This document shows, piece by piece, positions 1 through 5,680 of a stretch of DNA of 9,742 nucleotides. Position 1 is the stretch's first letter. Each line of letters starts with the position of its first letter. The DNA is taken from contig CAZWUW010000095.1 in assembly GCA_964636895.1 (NCBI GenBank), positions 1 through 9,742 on the forward strand, in the 5' to 3' direction. This DNA comes from CAZWUW01 sp964636895. Its GTDB lineage: Bacteria > Bacillota > Thermincolia > Thermincolales > CAZWUW01. The position numbers were made by a program, and so were the translations under genes. The notes beneath the pieces were generated by a model that worked only from the letters and a program-made list of their open reading frames with translations, did no database searches and had not been told where the DNA came from.

Positions 1-86
1 CGGACGGCTTTGCCAAAGACGCCAACAATGCCTTAAAAGATGCCCTGAACATGGTAAAAGCGCTCAAGGACATGCAACAACAGTAG
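1..86 (+). CDS. C-terminal end of a probable methyltransferase corrinoid protein (5' partial)
   Basis: Only the last 27 codons are present, reading in frame from base 3 to the TAG at 84-86 and beginning DGFAKDANNALKDA. This resembles the last helix of B12-binding (MtbC/MtvC-type) corrinoid proteins, which often end with a D-G-[FY]-A-x-D-A-x-x-A motif followed by a Lys/Leu-rich helix. In such proteins the corrinoid cobalt carries the methyl group between two methyltransferases. The motif is short, so the assignment leans on context: the next gene is a corrinoid activator, followed by two methyltransferase-family genes. The cobalt-ligand motif DxHxxG would lie upstream of the window and cannot be checked. 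The stop is 22 bases before the next start, which suggests one operon. Confidence 0.7.
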   Translation, partial: DGFAKDANNALKDALNMVKALKDMQQQ

Positions 87-92
87 TCTATC

Positions 93-100
93 AAGGAGGT
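93..100 (+). promoter_or_regulatory. Strong ribosome binding site of the RACo-type gene
   Basis: AAGGAGGT lies 8 bases before the ATG at 109. It is a near-perfect Shine-Dalgarno sequence in the short gap after the corrinoid protein stop, and it fixes the start of the activator gene. Confidence 0.85.
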
Positions 101-108
101 AATACTCA

Positions 109-2058
109 ATGGAATACAACATCATATTCCAACCCTCCGGCCGGCGGGGCAAAGTAGCGGCAGGCAAAACCCTGCTCACCGCTTCGCACGAACTGGGGGT
201 TGACATCGAAGCACCGTGCGGTGCGCATAAAGTATGCGGGAAATGCAAAGTAAAAATAGAGACCGGTTTTTTTGAAAAATTCGGAATTGATTCACAAATG
301 GAACACCTCTCACCATTAGCCGAAGAAGAGAAAAAAATCCTCAAAGAAGAAGAACTGGCGGCCAACTACCGGCTGGCCTGCGTAGCGGAAATCAAAGGCG
401 ATATCCTGGTATTCGTACCGGAGGAAAGCCGCAAAGCCGACCAGGTAGTGCTGGACACGGGCAAAGAACGGATCTTCAGCCTTAACCCGGCAGTCAAGAA
501 CTACTACGTGGAAATGCCGCCGGCCACCTTAGCAGACCACCGTAGCGACCTGAACCGACTGCAGGATGCCCTGCGCGAGAAGTTTGGTCTGGAAAACCCG
601 GCCATCGACTATTTTGTGTTGCGGGAGCTGCCCAACGTAATGCGGGAAAAAGACTGGAAAGTAACGGTCAGCATCCTCCACGACCGTGAAATAATCGACA
701 TCCGGCCAGGCTTTGTGCAAAAATGGTACGGCATCGGCATCGACGTGGGCACGACCACCGTTGCCGCCTACCTGTGCGACCTGCAGACCGGCGAAATGCT
801 GATCAAGGACGGTATGATGAACCCGCAGGTACGATACGGCGAAGACGTGCTCTCCCGGATCACCTACGCCATGATGAATGACGACGGGCGGGATAAGCTA
901 AATGCCGCCATCATCGAAGGCATCAACACCCTAGCCGCCCGGATGACCGAAAAAGTCGGGTTAACACCTGCCGATGTAACCGAAATCACCCTGGTGTTTA
1001 ACACCGCCATGCACCACTGCCTGCTCAACCTGGAACCCAAGTACATGGGCCGTTCGCCCTTCGCCCCGGCTATCAGCGCACCGTTTGACGTTAAAGCCCG
1101 GGACCTGGGGATAAACATCGGCAAAGCAGCCAATATCCACATCCTGCCGGTAGAAGCCGGATTCGTAGGCCCGGATAACGTATCCGTACTGATAGCCGAA
1201 GAACCATACAAACAGGACGAGGAAATCCGGTTAATCATTGATATCGGCACCAACGGCGAAATTGACCTGGGCAACCGGCAAAAACTGCTCTCCACCTCCT
1301 GTGCCACCGGCCCGGCCTTAGAAGGCGCCCAGATCAAGTTCGGCATGCGGGCCGCGCCCGGCGCCATCGAAAAACTGCGCATCGACCCGGCCACCCTGGA
1401 ATGCACCTATAAAGTAATCGGCGACGACAACTGGCACGGCCGTGGCAGCCAGGGCAACGCCAAAGGCATCTGCGGTTCCGGGATCATCGACATGGTGGCC
1501 GAAGTATTTAAGGCCGGCATTATCAATAAGACCGGGCGTTTCAACATGAAGCTGGAGTCCGACCGGATCCGCAAAGACGAAACCGGAAAACCGGAATACG
1601 TCATGGTATTTGCGGCCGACAGCGGAATCGGTAAAGACATCACCGTCACCCAGGGCGACATCCGGGCCGTGCAGCTGGCCAAGTCCGCGCTGTATGTCGG
1701 CTGTAAGATGCTGATGCGGCACTTAGGCGTAGACAAAATTGACCGGGTAACCCTGGCCGGCGCCTTCGGTAGTTTCATTGACAAGGAATCCTCGCTGGTC
1801 ATCGGCCTGTTCCCGGACTGCGACCTGGAAAACGTAGCCGCCGTGGGCAATGCCGCCGGAGACGGAGCCCAGGCTGCGCTGCTGGACCGTGGCAAGCGGA
1901 TAGAAGCCCGGGATGTGGCAGCCAGTGTGCAGTTTGTTGAGACTGCGATGGAGCCCGACTTCCAGGAACGGTTTGCTGAAGCCATGGCCTTCCCGCACAG
2001 TGTGGATAAATTCGCCAGCATCCAGCACATCCTAGATAAAATCCCCGGTTATAAATAA
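109..2058 (+). CDS. Reductive activator of corrinoid proteins (RACo-like, 2Fe-2S ferredoxin plus ASKHA/DUF4445 domains)
   Basis: This 649-residue protein matches the architecture of RACo activators, which use ATP and a 2Fe-2S cluster to reduce accidentally oxidised Co(II) corrinoid back to active Co(I). The N-terminal ferredoxin domain (about 1-100) has cysteines 37, 43, 46 and 91 in the C-x5-C-x2-C...C pattern of plant-type 2Fe-2S clusters. A linker (about 100-205) leads to an ASKHA ATPase-like domain: phosphate motif IDVGTTT at 211-217, second phosphate motif IDIGTNGE at 378-385, GICGSGIID at 453-461 and the adenosine-type motif LAGAFGSFID at 549-558. It is likely cytoplasmic. The length is normal for the family (about 600-650). 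It sits between a corrinoid protein and methyltransferases, as expected for a dedicated activator. The family and likely role are secure; the exact partner protein is inferred. Confidence 0.93.
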   Translation: MEYNIIFQPSGRRGKVAAGKTLLTASHELGVDIEAPCGAHKVCGKCKVKIETGFFEKFGIDSQMEHLSPLAEEEKKILKEEELAANYRLACVAEIKGDILVFVPEESRKADQVVLDTGKERIFSLNPAVKNYYVEMPPATLADHRSDLNRLQDALREKFGLENPAIDYFVLRELPNVMREKDWKVTVSILHDREIIDIRPGFVQKWYGIGIDVGTTTVAAYLCDLQTGEMLIKDGMMNPQVRYGEDVLSRITYAMMNDDGRDKLNAAIIEGINTLAARMTEKVGLTPADVTEITLVFNTAMHHCLLNLEPKYMGRSPFAPAISAPFDVKARDLGINIGKAANIHILPVEAGFVGPDNVSVLIAEEPYKQDEEIRLIIDIGTNGEIDLGNRQKLLSTSCATGPALEGAQIKFGMRAAPGAIEKLRIDPATLECTYKVIGDDNWHGRGSQGNAKGICGSGIIDMVAEVFKAGIINKTGRFNMKLESDRIRKDETGKPEYVMVFAADSGIGKDITVTQGDIRAVQLAKSALYVGCKMLMRHLGVDKIDRVTLAGAFGSFIDKESSLVIGLFPDCDLENVAAVGNAAGDGAQAALLDRGKRIEARDVAASVQFVETAMEPDFQERFAEAMAFPHSVDKFASIQHILDKIPGYK

Positions 2059-2084
2059 GCGTCCGCCTGGAACATTGCAGGCAA

Positions 2085-2105
2085 CCGGTGCCCGGTGCCC
2101 GGTGT
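2085..2105 (+). repeat. Three tandem heptamers CCGGTGC/CCGGTGC/CCGGTGT
   Basis: The 76-base gap between the RACo-type gene and the MtrH-like gene contains three head-to-tail 7-base units at 2085-2091, 2092-2098 and 2099-2105; the last differs by one base. It lies 18 bases before the AGAGGTGA ribosome binding site of the next gene. The unit has no arms to form a terminator hairpin, so slippage-generated filler is the simplest reading. Confidence 0.8.
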
Positions 2106-2134
2106 CAGGTAAAAATTAAAACAGAGGTGAAAAC

Positions 2135-3103
2135 ATGTTTAAATTAGAGCGCGCACAAAAAGTCTGCCAGATAGGTAATTTCAAAGTGGGCGGGCAATAC
2201 GGCGAAAACCCGCCGTTGCTGATTTCCTCCATGTTTCATAACGGCGACAAAATCTTGGAAAGCAGGAAAGAAGGGAAATGGGACCGGGCCAAAGCCGAGG
2301 AATACGTAAAGCGCCAGGAAGAACTGGAAGACAAGACCGGTATTCCGGCCATTGTAGCCATGGTAGCCAACTCCGGCGCCGAAATGGAGCGTTATATCGA
2401 CTGGTTTACCAGCATCAGTGACCGGCCCTTCGGCATCGACATGTGGGTGGAAAAGCCCCGGCTGGAAGCTGCCGAATATATCGCCAAAAAAGGCTTGCAG
2501 GACCGCCTGATATACAACAGCATCACCCCCTGGGACAAAGACATCCCCGGGCAGGTCAAGCGGTTAAAGGAACTGGGCATCAAGCATGTAATTGTGCAGG
2601 TTTATGATGTCACCGATCCGTCACCTCAAGGCCGGCTGACCAGCTACAAAAGCCTGATGGAAGCCATCGGCGAAGGGACTTTTGAGACCGTGCTGGTGGA
2701 CACCTCAGTCATGAACCTGCCGGCCATCGCCTTCTCCGGCGCGGCCAACAAAATGATCAAAGAAACCACCGGCTGGCCGGCCGGGGTAGCCAGTTCCAAC
2801 GGTACTTACATGTGGAAGGAAGCCCGGGAAATGTTCGGCACCGACGGTTTTGCCGCCATGAACGCCGCCGGCCAGGGCTGCTCCGCCCTGTACTGGTCAG
2901 ACTTTATCTTCTACGGCCCGATTGTCGCCGCCCCCAAAATGTTCCCGGCCGTTATCTCCGGCACCGTGATGGCGGCGGCCATGGCCTACCATGAAACCGG
3001 TCAACTGCCGGCCAACCCCAACCACCCGCTTTACAAATTCTTTGGAGATTTTGTAGAAAAGCTAAAAACCGGGGACGAACAGTCCCTGCCGGTCCACGAA
3101 TAA
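2135..3103 (+). CDS. MtrH-family corrinoid:pterin methyltransferase (probable methylcorrinoid:tetrahydrofolate methyltransferase)
   Basis: The 322-residue product belongs to the MtrH family, named after subunit H of tetrahydromethanopterin S-methyltransferase. In bacteria, members such as MtvA and MtgA move the methyl group from a methyl-corrinoid protein to tetrahydrofolate. The N-terminus has the family pattern: a Gly/Val-rich strand with GGQYGENPPLL at 19-29, a conserved stretch around SSMFHNGDKI at 31-40, then an alternating alpha/beta pattern fitting a TIM barrel like dihydropteroate synthase, including RLIYNSITPWD at 124-134. No signal peptide or membrane segment is seen, so it should be cytoplasmic. 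The start is supported by AGAGGTGA at 2123-2130. It is followed 18 bases later by the UroD-family methyltransferase. Family membership is strong; the acceptor being tetrahydrofolate is inferred from bacterial relatives. Confidence 0.87.
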   Translation: MFKLERAQKVCQIGNFKVGGQYGENPPLLISSMFHNGDKILESRKEGKWDRAKAEEYVKRQEELEDKTGIPAIVAMVANSGAEMERYIDWFTSISDRPFGIDMWVEKPRLEAAEYIAKKGLQDRLIYNSITPWDKDIPGQVKRLKELGIKHVIVQVYDVTDPSPQGRLTSYKSLMEAIGEGTFETVLVDTSVMNLPAIAFSGAANKMIKETTGWPAGVASSNGTYMWKEAREMFGTDGFAAMNAAGQGCSALYWSDFIFYGPIVAAPKMFPAVISGTVMAAAMAYHETGQLPANPNHPLYKFFGDFVEKLKTGDEQSLPVHE

Positions 3104-3121
3104 AAGGGAGGTATAGCATAA

Positions 3122-4171
3122 ATGAATGCCAAAGAAAGAGTACTGAATTTGCTGCTGGGTAAAGAAGTTGACCGGCCGGCCTGTTACAGCGGCATGGGCA
3201 ACGTCACCACCGCCGGTCTGGACCAGTTCGGATACAAATTTGCCAAAGTGCACGGTGACGCCAAAATGATGGCCGACACCGCCGCCTCCTCATACAAGCT
3301 TTTTGGCTACGAATGCGCAGTGGTGCCCTATGACCTGTGCCTGGAGGCGGAAGCCATCGGCTGCGTAATGAACCCGTATGAAGAAGTGGCCCAGCTCCTT
3401 TACCCGACCATCAAAGAAAAAGTATGCCACTCCGAAGCCGAAATGGATACCTTCCCCATTCCCGACAACATTGCCACCCGGGGCCGGGTACCGATGGTCT
3501 GCGAAGCCATTAAACTCCTGCAGGCCGATATCGGCAGTGAAGTAGCTATCGGCACCTATGTACTGGGCCCCTTCACCCTGGCCGGGCAGTTGATGGACCT
3601 AAACGACCTGTTCAAGCTGTCCTTCAAAAAGCCGGATAAAGTAAATGCCATGCTGGACCGCTTGGCCAACGTTACCATTGAGATAGCCAAAGCCTTGCGG
3701 GCGGCTGGCGCTGACTACATCTGCATCCGGGAAATGGGTGCCACCACCGATGTATTAAGCCCCAAAGTATTCCGCAACGTCATCTTCCCGCACCTGAAAA
3801 AAGTGCGCGATGCCCTGGCCGACGTGCCGACCATCCTGCACATCTGCGGCGGCACCAACTCCATCATGTCCATCCTAAACGAAGTGGGCTGCCATGCCAT
3901 AGCCGTGGAAACCAAAAACGACCTGGCCAAGAGCCGGGAAGACATTGGTTATGAACCGCTGATCTTCGGCGATGTGGACGCTTACAATGTATTGGTAACC
4001 GGCTCGCCGCAAGACGTGGAGAACGCTGTCATCAAAGCCCTGGAAGGCAGTGTGGACGGAGTTTGGCCGAGTTGTGACATCTGGCCGACGGCGCCTATTG
4101 AAAACCTCAAAACCATGGTTGAAACCGTGCAAAAGTATGGCCCCGAAAAGTGGGCTCGGAAAAACAAATAA
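3122..4171 (+). CDS. UroD/MtaA-family zinc methyltransferase of corrinoid methyl transfer
   Basis: This 349-residue protein has the uroporphyrinogen decarboxylase fold but the signature of the MtaA/MtbA/CmuA methyltransferase branch. The zinc-thiolate site pattern His-x-Cys...Cys is visible as HICGG (H240, C242) and PSCDIWP (C318). The N-terminus MNAKERVLNLLLGKEVDRP is typical of the branch, and the acidic segment FGDVDA (282-287) follows the zinc motif. Relatives either demethylate a substrate onto the corrinoid (as in aryl-ether O-demethylases) or pass the methyl group to a thiol or pterin. Since the gene before it is an MtrH-type, pterin-side enzyme, I infer this one is the substrate-side enzyme. 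It is not a haem pathway UroD, given the zinc ligands and the neighbours. GGGAGG at 3106-3111 supports the start. The substrate is unknown. Confidence 0.87.
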   Translation: MNAKERVLNLLLGKEVDRPACYSGMGNVTTAGLDQFGYKFAKVHGDAKMMADTAASSYKLFGYECAVVPYDLCLEAEAIGCVMNPYEEVAQLLYPTIKEKVCHSEAEMDTFPIPDNIATRGRVPMVCEAIKLLQADIGSEVAIGTYVLGPFTLAGQLMDLNDLFKLSFKKPDKVNAMLDRLANVTIEIAKALRAAGADYICIREMGATTDVLSPKVFRNVIFPHLKKVRDALADVPTILHICGGTNSIMSILNEVGCHAIAVETKNDLAKSREDIGYEPLIFGDVDAYNVLVTGSPQDVENAVIKALEGSVDGVWPSCDIWPTAPIENLKTMVETVQKYGPEKWARKNK

Positions 4172-4194
4172 AGTCTTGGCGTTAATTTTATAGA

Positions 4195-4240
4195 GTGGCC
4201 CGGGCCGGTCCGTTGTGGGGCGGCCGGGCCCGGCGGCCAC
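4195..4240 (+). repeat. GC-rich imperfect inverted repeat in the gap before the QueG-like gene
   Basis: GTGGCC (4195-4200) pairs with GGCCAC (4235-4240), and after a 2-base bulge CGGGCC pairs with GGCCCG. Nested inside are two perfect palindromes: GGCCCGGGCC (4197-4206) and GCCGGGCCCGGC (4223-4234). The right arm is followed by AAAAAA rather than T residues, so it is not a standard intrinsic terminator on +. On the minus strand the hairpin also lacks a downstream T tract. It could be an mRNA-processing or stabilising stem between the methyltransferase genes and the next gene, or a protein-binding palindrome. Confidence 0.6.
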
Positions 4241-4302
4241 AAAAAAGGAAGGCGGGTGTCCAAAATATGCTGAACTTCCCAAGGCGACGGAAGGAGAATC
4301 AT

Positions 4303-5007
4303 ATGAAAATCGTTGATTCGGAAGAATTGAAAGCCCGGATTATCGAATGGGGAGCAACTCTGGTTGGCTTTGGCGATGTAAGCATAGGGCTGGCACCTGA
4401 ATTCAGGCATATGCCGCAGGCTATTGCCATTGCTGTGAGGCACCCCATGTACCGGGGGACATACAAATGTGGTTCTATGACCGCATACTCCAATCAACAT
4501 GAAGACGTAGACCGGGTATTGATAACAGCCCAAAAGAAAATTACGACCCTGCTTAAATCCCGGGGATGGCGTACGATGGCCATTCCTCCCGACTCTGCCA
4601 AGGCGGACGGTAGTTTTGTATCCAAGCTGTATGCGCTGTTTCCGCATAAAACCGCGGCCACCTGTGCCGGCCTGGGCTGGATAGGCAAAAGCGGACTGCT
4701 GGTAACCGCCGACTACGGTGCCCGACTGAGTTGGGCCACGGTTTTAACAGACGCCCCCCTGGAGGTTTGCCGGACACCCTATCTGGTGAGTAAATGCGGC
4801 AAATGCAGCCGGTGCGTTAATGCCTGCCCCGTTTCAGCCATCAGGGACGAACACTGGCAGCGGGGCGAAAAAGCCGAGACATTTATTGATGTCAAGGCTT
4901 GTGCCGATTACATGGGCTATACCGTTAAGGTCTTTCAAAAATATATTTGCGGCCTTTGCATGCTCGCCTGTCCTTTAGGGAATAAACGCCGACAATTGCC
5001 GGAATAA
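4303..5007 (+). CDS. Short QueG-like double 4Fe-4S protein, possible corrinoid-linked reductase
   Basis: The 234-residue product resembles epoxyqueuosine reductase (QueG), a cobalamin and iron-sulfur enzyme related to reductive dehalogenases, but is much shorter than the usual 300-380 residues. A QueG-type block, HKTAATCAGLGWIGKSGLLVT, spans 115-135. Two ferredoxin motifs follow: C165/C168/C171 with C175 (CGKCSRCVNACP) and C216/C219/C223 (CGLCMLACP), with C200 between them as a possible eighth ligand. QueG's usual C-terminal HEAT-like repeat domain is absent. The ATG at 4303 is chosen because AAGGAGAA lies just before it at 4291-4298; a longer reading from GTG at 4195 begins inside the GC-rich palindrome and has low-complexity sequence. 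It follows the methyltransferase genes on the same strand, so a role in electron delivery to the corrinoid is plausible but inferred. It may also simply be a generic Fe-S protein. Confidence 0.75.
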   Translation: MKIVDSEELKARIIEWGATLVGFGDVSIGLAPEFRHMPQAIAIAVRHPMYRGTYKCGSMTAYSNQHEDVDRVLITAQKKITTLLKSRGWRTMAIPPDSAKADGSFVSKLYALFPHKTAATCAGLGWIGKSGLLVTADYGARLSWATVLTDAPLEVCRTPYLVSKCGKCSRCVNACPVSAIRDEHWQRGEKAETFIDVKACADYMGYTVKVFQKYICGLCMLACPLGNKRRQLPE

Positions 5008-5032
5008 TTCACAAAAATAATGATTTGCCCTC

Positions 5033-5061
5033 TTGACAACTATGGTTCAGTCAGTTAAAAT
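5033..5061 (+). promoter_or_regulatory. Near-consensus sigma-A promoter, TTGACA-17-TAAAAT
   Basis: A perfect -35 TTGACA (5033-5038) is separated by exactly 17 bases from -10 TAAAAT (5056-5061). Transcription would start near 5068. The only things downstream are an intrinsic terminator at 5087-5136 and gene remnants, so the promoter drives either a very short RNA or a gene that has since been lost. Confidence 0.65.
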
Positions 5062-5067
5062 CTGACT
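5049..5067 (+). promoter_or_regulatory. Inverted repeat over the -10 box, candidate repressor operator
   Basis: AGTCAG (5049-5054) and CTGACT (5062-5067) form 6-base arms around the 7-base centre TTAAAAT, which contains the -10 box. A dimeric repressor bound here would block RNA polymerase. GTCAG/CTGAC-type arms recall TetR-family operators, but no regulator gene is visible nearby, so the family is a guess. Confidence 0.45.
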
Positions 5068-5086
5068 TTTGCAGTTAATTAGCCAA

Positions 5087-5136
5087 AAACAGCCTCGAAT
5101 CCATAGGGAACAAAGGATTTGCGGCTGTTTCTTTTT
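5087..5136 (+). terminator. Intrinsic terminator downstream of the methyltransferase cluster
   Basis: AAACAGCC (5087-5094) pairs perfectly with GGCTGTTT (5123-5130). Inside, after a short mismatch, AATCC pairs with GGATT. CTTTTT follows at 5131-5136. It is 80 bases past the QueG-like stop and can end read-through from that operon, but it also lies about 20 bases after the predicted start of the promoter at 5033. Confidence 0.75.
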
Positions 5137-5170
5137 GTCAGAAAGTTGTAGTGAAAACTAACCCTTTTTT

Positions 5171-5351
5171 GGATTGCTGAAGGGGAAAAAGGCTATCGTC
5201 ATCACCACCTCATGTGCCGACAAGGAAAACATGGAGCAAAACGGGGTCACTGCAGCCATTCAAAAATCTGTATTCCGTACCGTCAGTTACCGACGAAGCG
5301 AGAAAAGAAATGCTTAAGGAAGTTGAGCAGGAAATCAAAGACTACATGTAG
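5171..5351 (+). pseudogene. Remnant of a flavodoxin-like / NADPH-dependent FMN reductase family gene
   Basis: Two coding fragments in different frames remain. The first, from 5171, reads GLLKGKKAIVITTSCADK, resembling the strand-loop of flavodoxin-type reductases (K-G-K-K-A-x-x-I-T-T). The second, in another frame and ending at TAG 5349-5351, reads NLYSVPSVTDEARKEML and then a Lys/Glu-rich helix, like the C-terminus of the same family. The frame must change near 5250-5260, where an internal stretch seems to be missing. No start codon with a ribosome binding site and no N-terminal FMN-binding motif can be found upstream, so the 5' part is also gone. The family call is tentative; that this is decayed coding sequence is more certain. 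Confidence 0.5.
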
Positions 5352-5375
5352 GAAAAAGTATCTATATAATTAAGG

Positions 5376-5421
5376 AAGGGGCCGTAACGAAACTTTAAAT
5401 TAAGTGTCGTTACGGCCCCTT
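5376..5421 (+). terminator. Perfect 15-bp palindrome, terminator-like, with a related copy elsewhere in the window
   Basis: AAGGGGCCGTAACGA (5376-5390) is the exact reverse complement of TCGTTACGGCCCCTT (5407-5421), with a 16-base AT-rich loop, followed by TGTTTGTTT. It works on paper as a terminator for the flavodoxin-like remnant that stops 25 bases earlier. Its left arm and loop sequence GTAACGAAACTTTAA (5384-5398) recurs exactly on the opposite strand at 9297-9311, so it may instead be a member of a dispersed palindromic repeat family. Confidence 0.75.
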
Positions 5422-5460
5422 TGTTTGTTTCTCAATACATGGTAATTAAAGTTAGAATTG

Positions 5461-5469
5461 TGGTATACT
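5461..5469 (+). promoter_or_regulatory. Possible extended -10 promoter of the Fic remnant
   Basis: TGGTATACT is an extended -10 element (TG-n-TATACT), about 35 bases before the ATG of the Fic-like remnant. No good -35 is seen, which extended -10 promoters can tolerate. If active it could still drive the remnant and read into the ABC transporter operon at 5681. Confidence 0.35.
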
Positions 5470-5503
5470 TAGGTAACTACCAATTGAGGGGGAGTTTCCA
5501 AAA

Positions 5504-5657
5504 ATGGATTATAATTTACTGGCAAGTAAAAAAGAATTTTATCAAAAAAACAAACACATTTTGCCCGATTTTGTTGTACAAAATTACGAGCAAGCTTTCG
5601 AAATAGGCGGAACAGCAGCTTGACTTTTATATCAAAGCAATTCGGCAACAGAAATAG
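5504..5657 (+). pseudogene. Internally deleted Fic-family gene (N-terminus joined to C-terminus)
   Basis: An ATG at 5504, preceded by GAGGGGGAG, opens a 39-codon frame beginning MDYNLLASKKEFYQKNKH and continuing through LPDFVVQNYEQAFEI. This looks like the N-terminus of clostridial Fic/DOC proteins, whose next residues are normally the E-Y-T-H-N-S-T-x-I-E-G-N block. Here that block is missing: the frame runs into GGTAA and stops at TGA 5621-5623. In the next frame AEQQLDFYIKAIRQQK, ending at TAG 5655-5657, looks like the C-terminal helix of such a protein. An internal deletion with a frame change near 5605 explains this. The catalytic HPFxxGNGR motif is absent, so no AMP-transferase activity is expected. 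The identity rests on short remnants. Confidence 0.55.
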
Positions 5658-5680
5658 TTATCTTACGGAGGTTCCAGGAT

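Noticed and set aside
864..2030. Long minus-strand open frames (864-1406, 1318-1722, 1407-2030) opposite the RACo-type gene
   Set aside because: They mirror the codon pattern of the strongly supported + gene, have low-complexity composition, no ribosome binding sites and no recognisable motifs.
4195..4302. N-terminal extension of the QueG-like protein from GTG at 4195
   Set aside because: It begins inside the inverted repeat, encodes a Gly/Arg/Pro-rich stretch unlike the family, and a good AAGGAGAA precedes the ATG at 4303.
3875..4647. Minus-strand open frames spanning the UroD-family gene, the gap and the QueG-like gene
   Set aside because: They overlap two well supported + genes and the GC-rich palindrome, and show no family motif or ribosome binding site.
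5421..5606. A 61-codon open frame starting at 5421
   Set aside because: It starts in the T-rich tail of the palindrome, has no ribosome binding site, and runs out of frame across the Fic-like remnant, which explains the sequence better.
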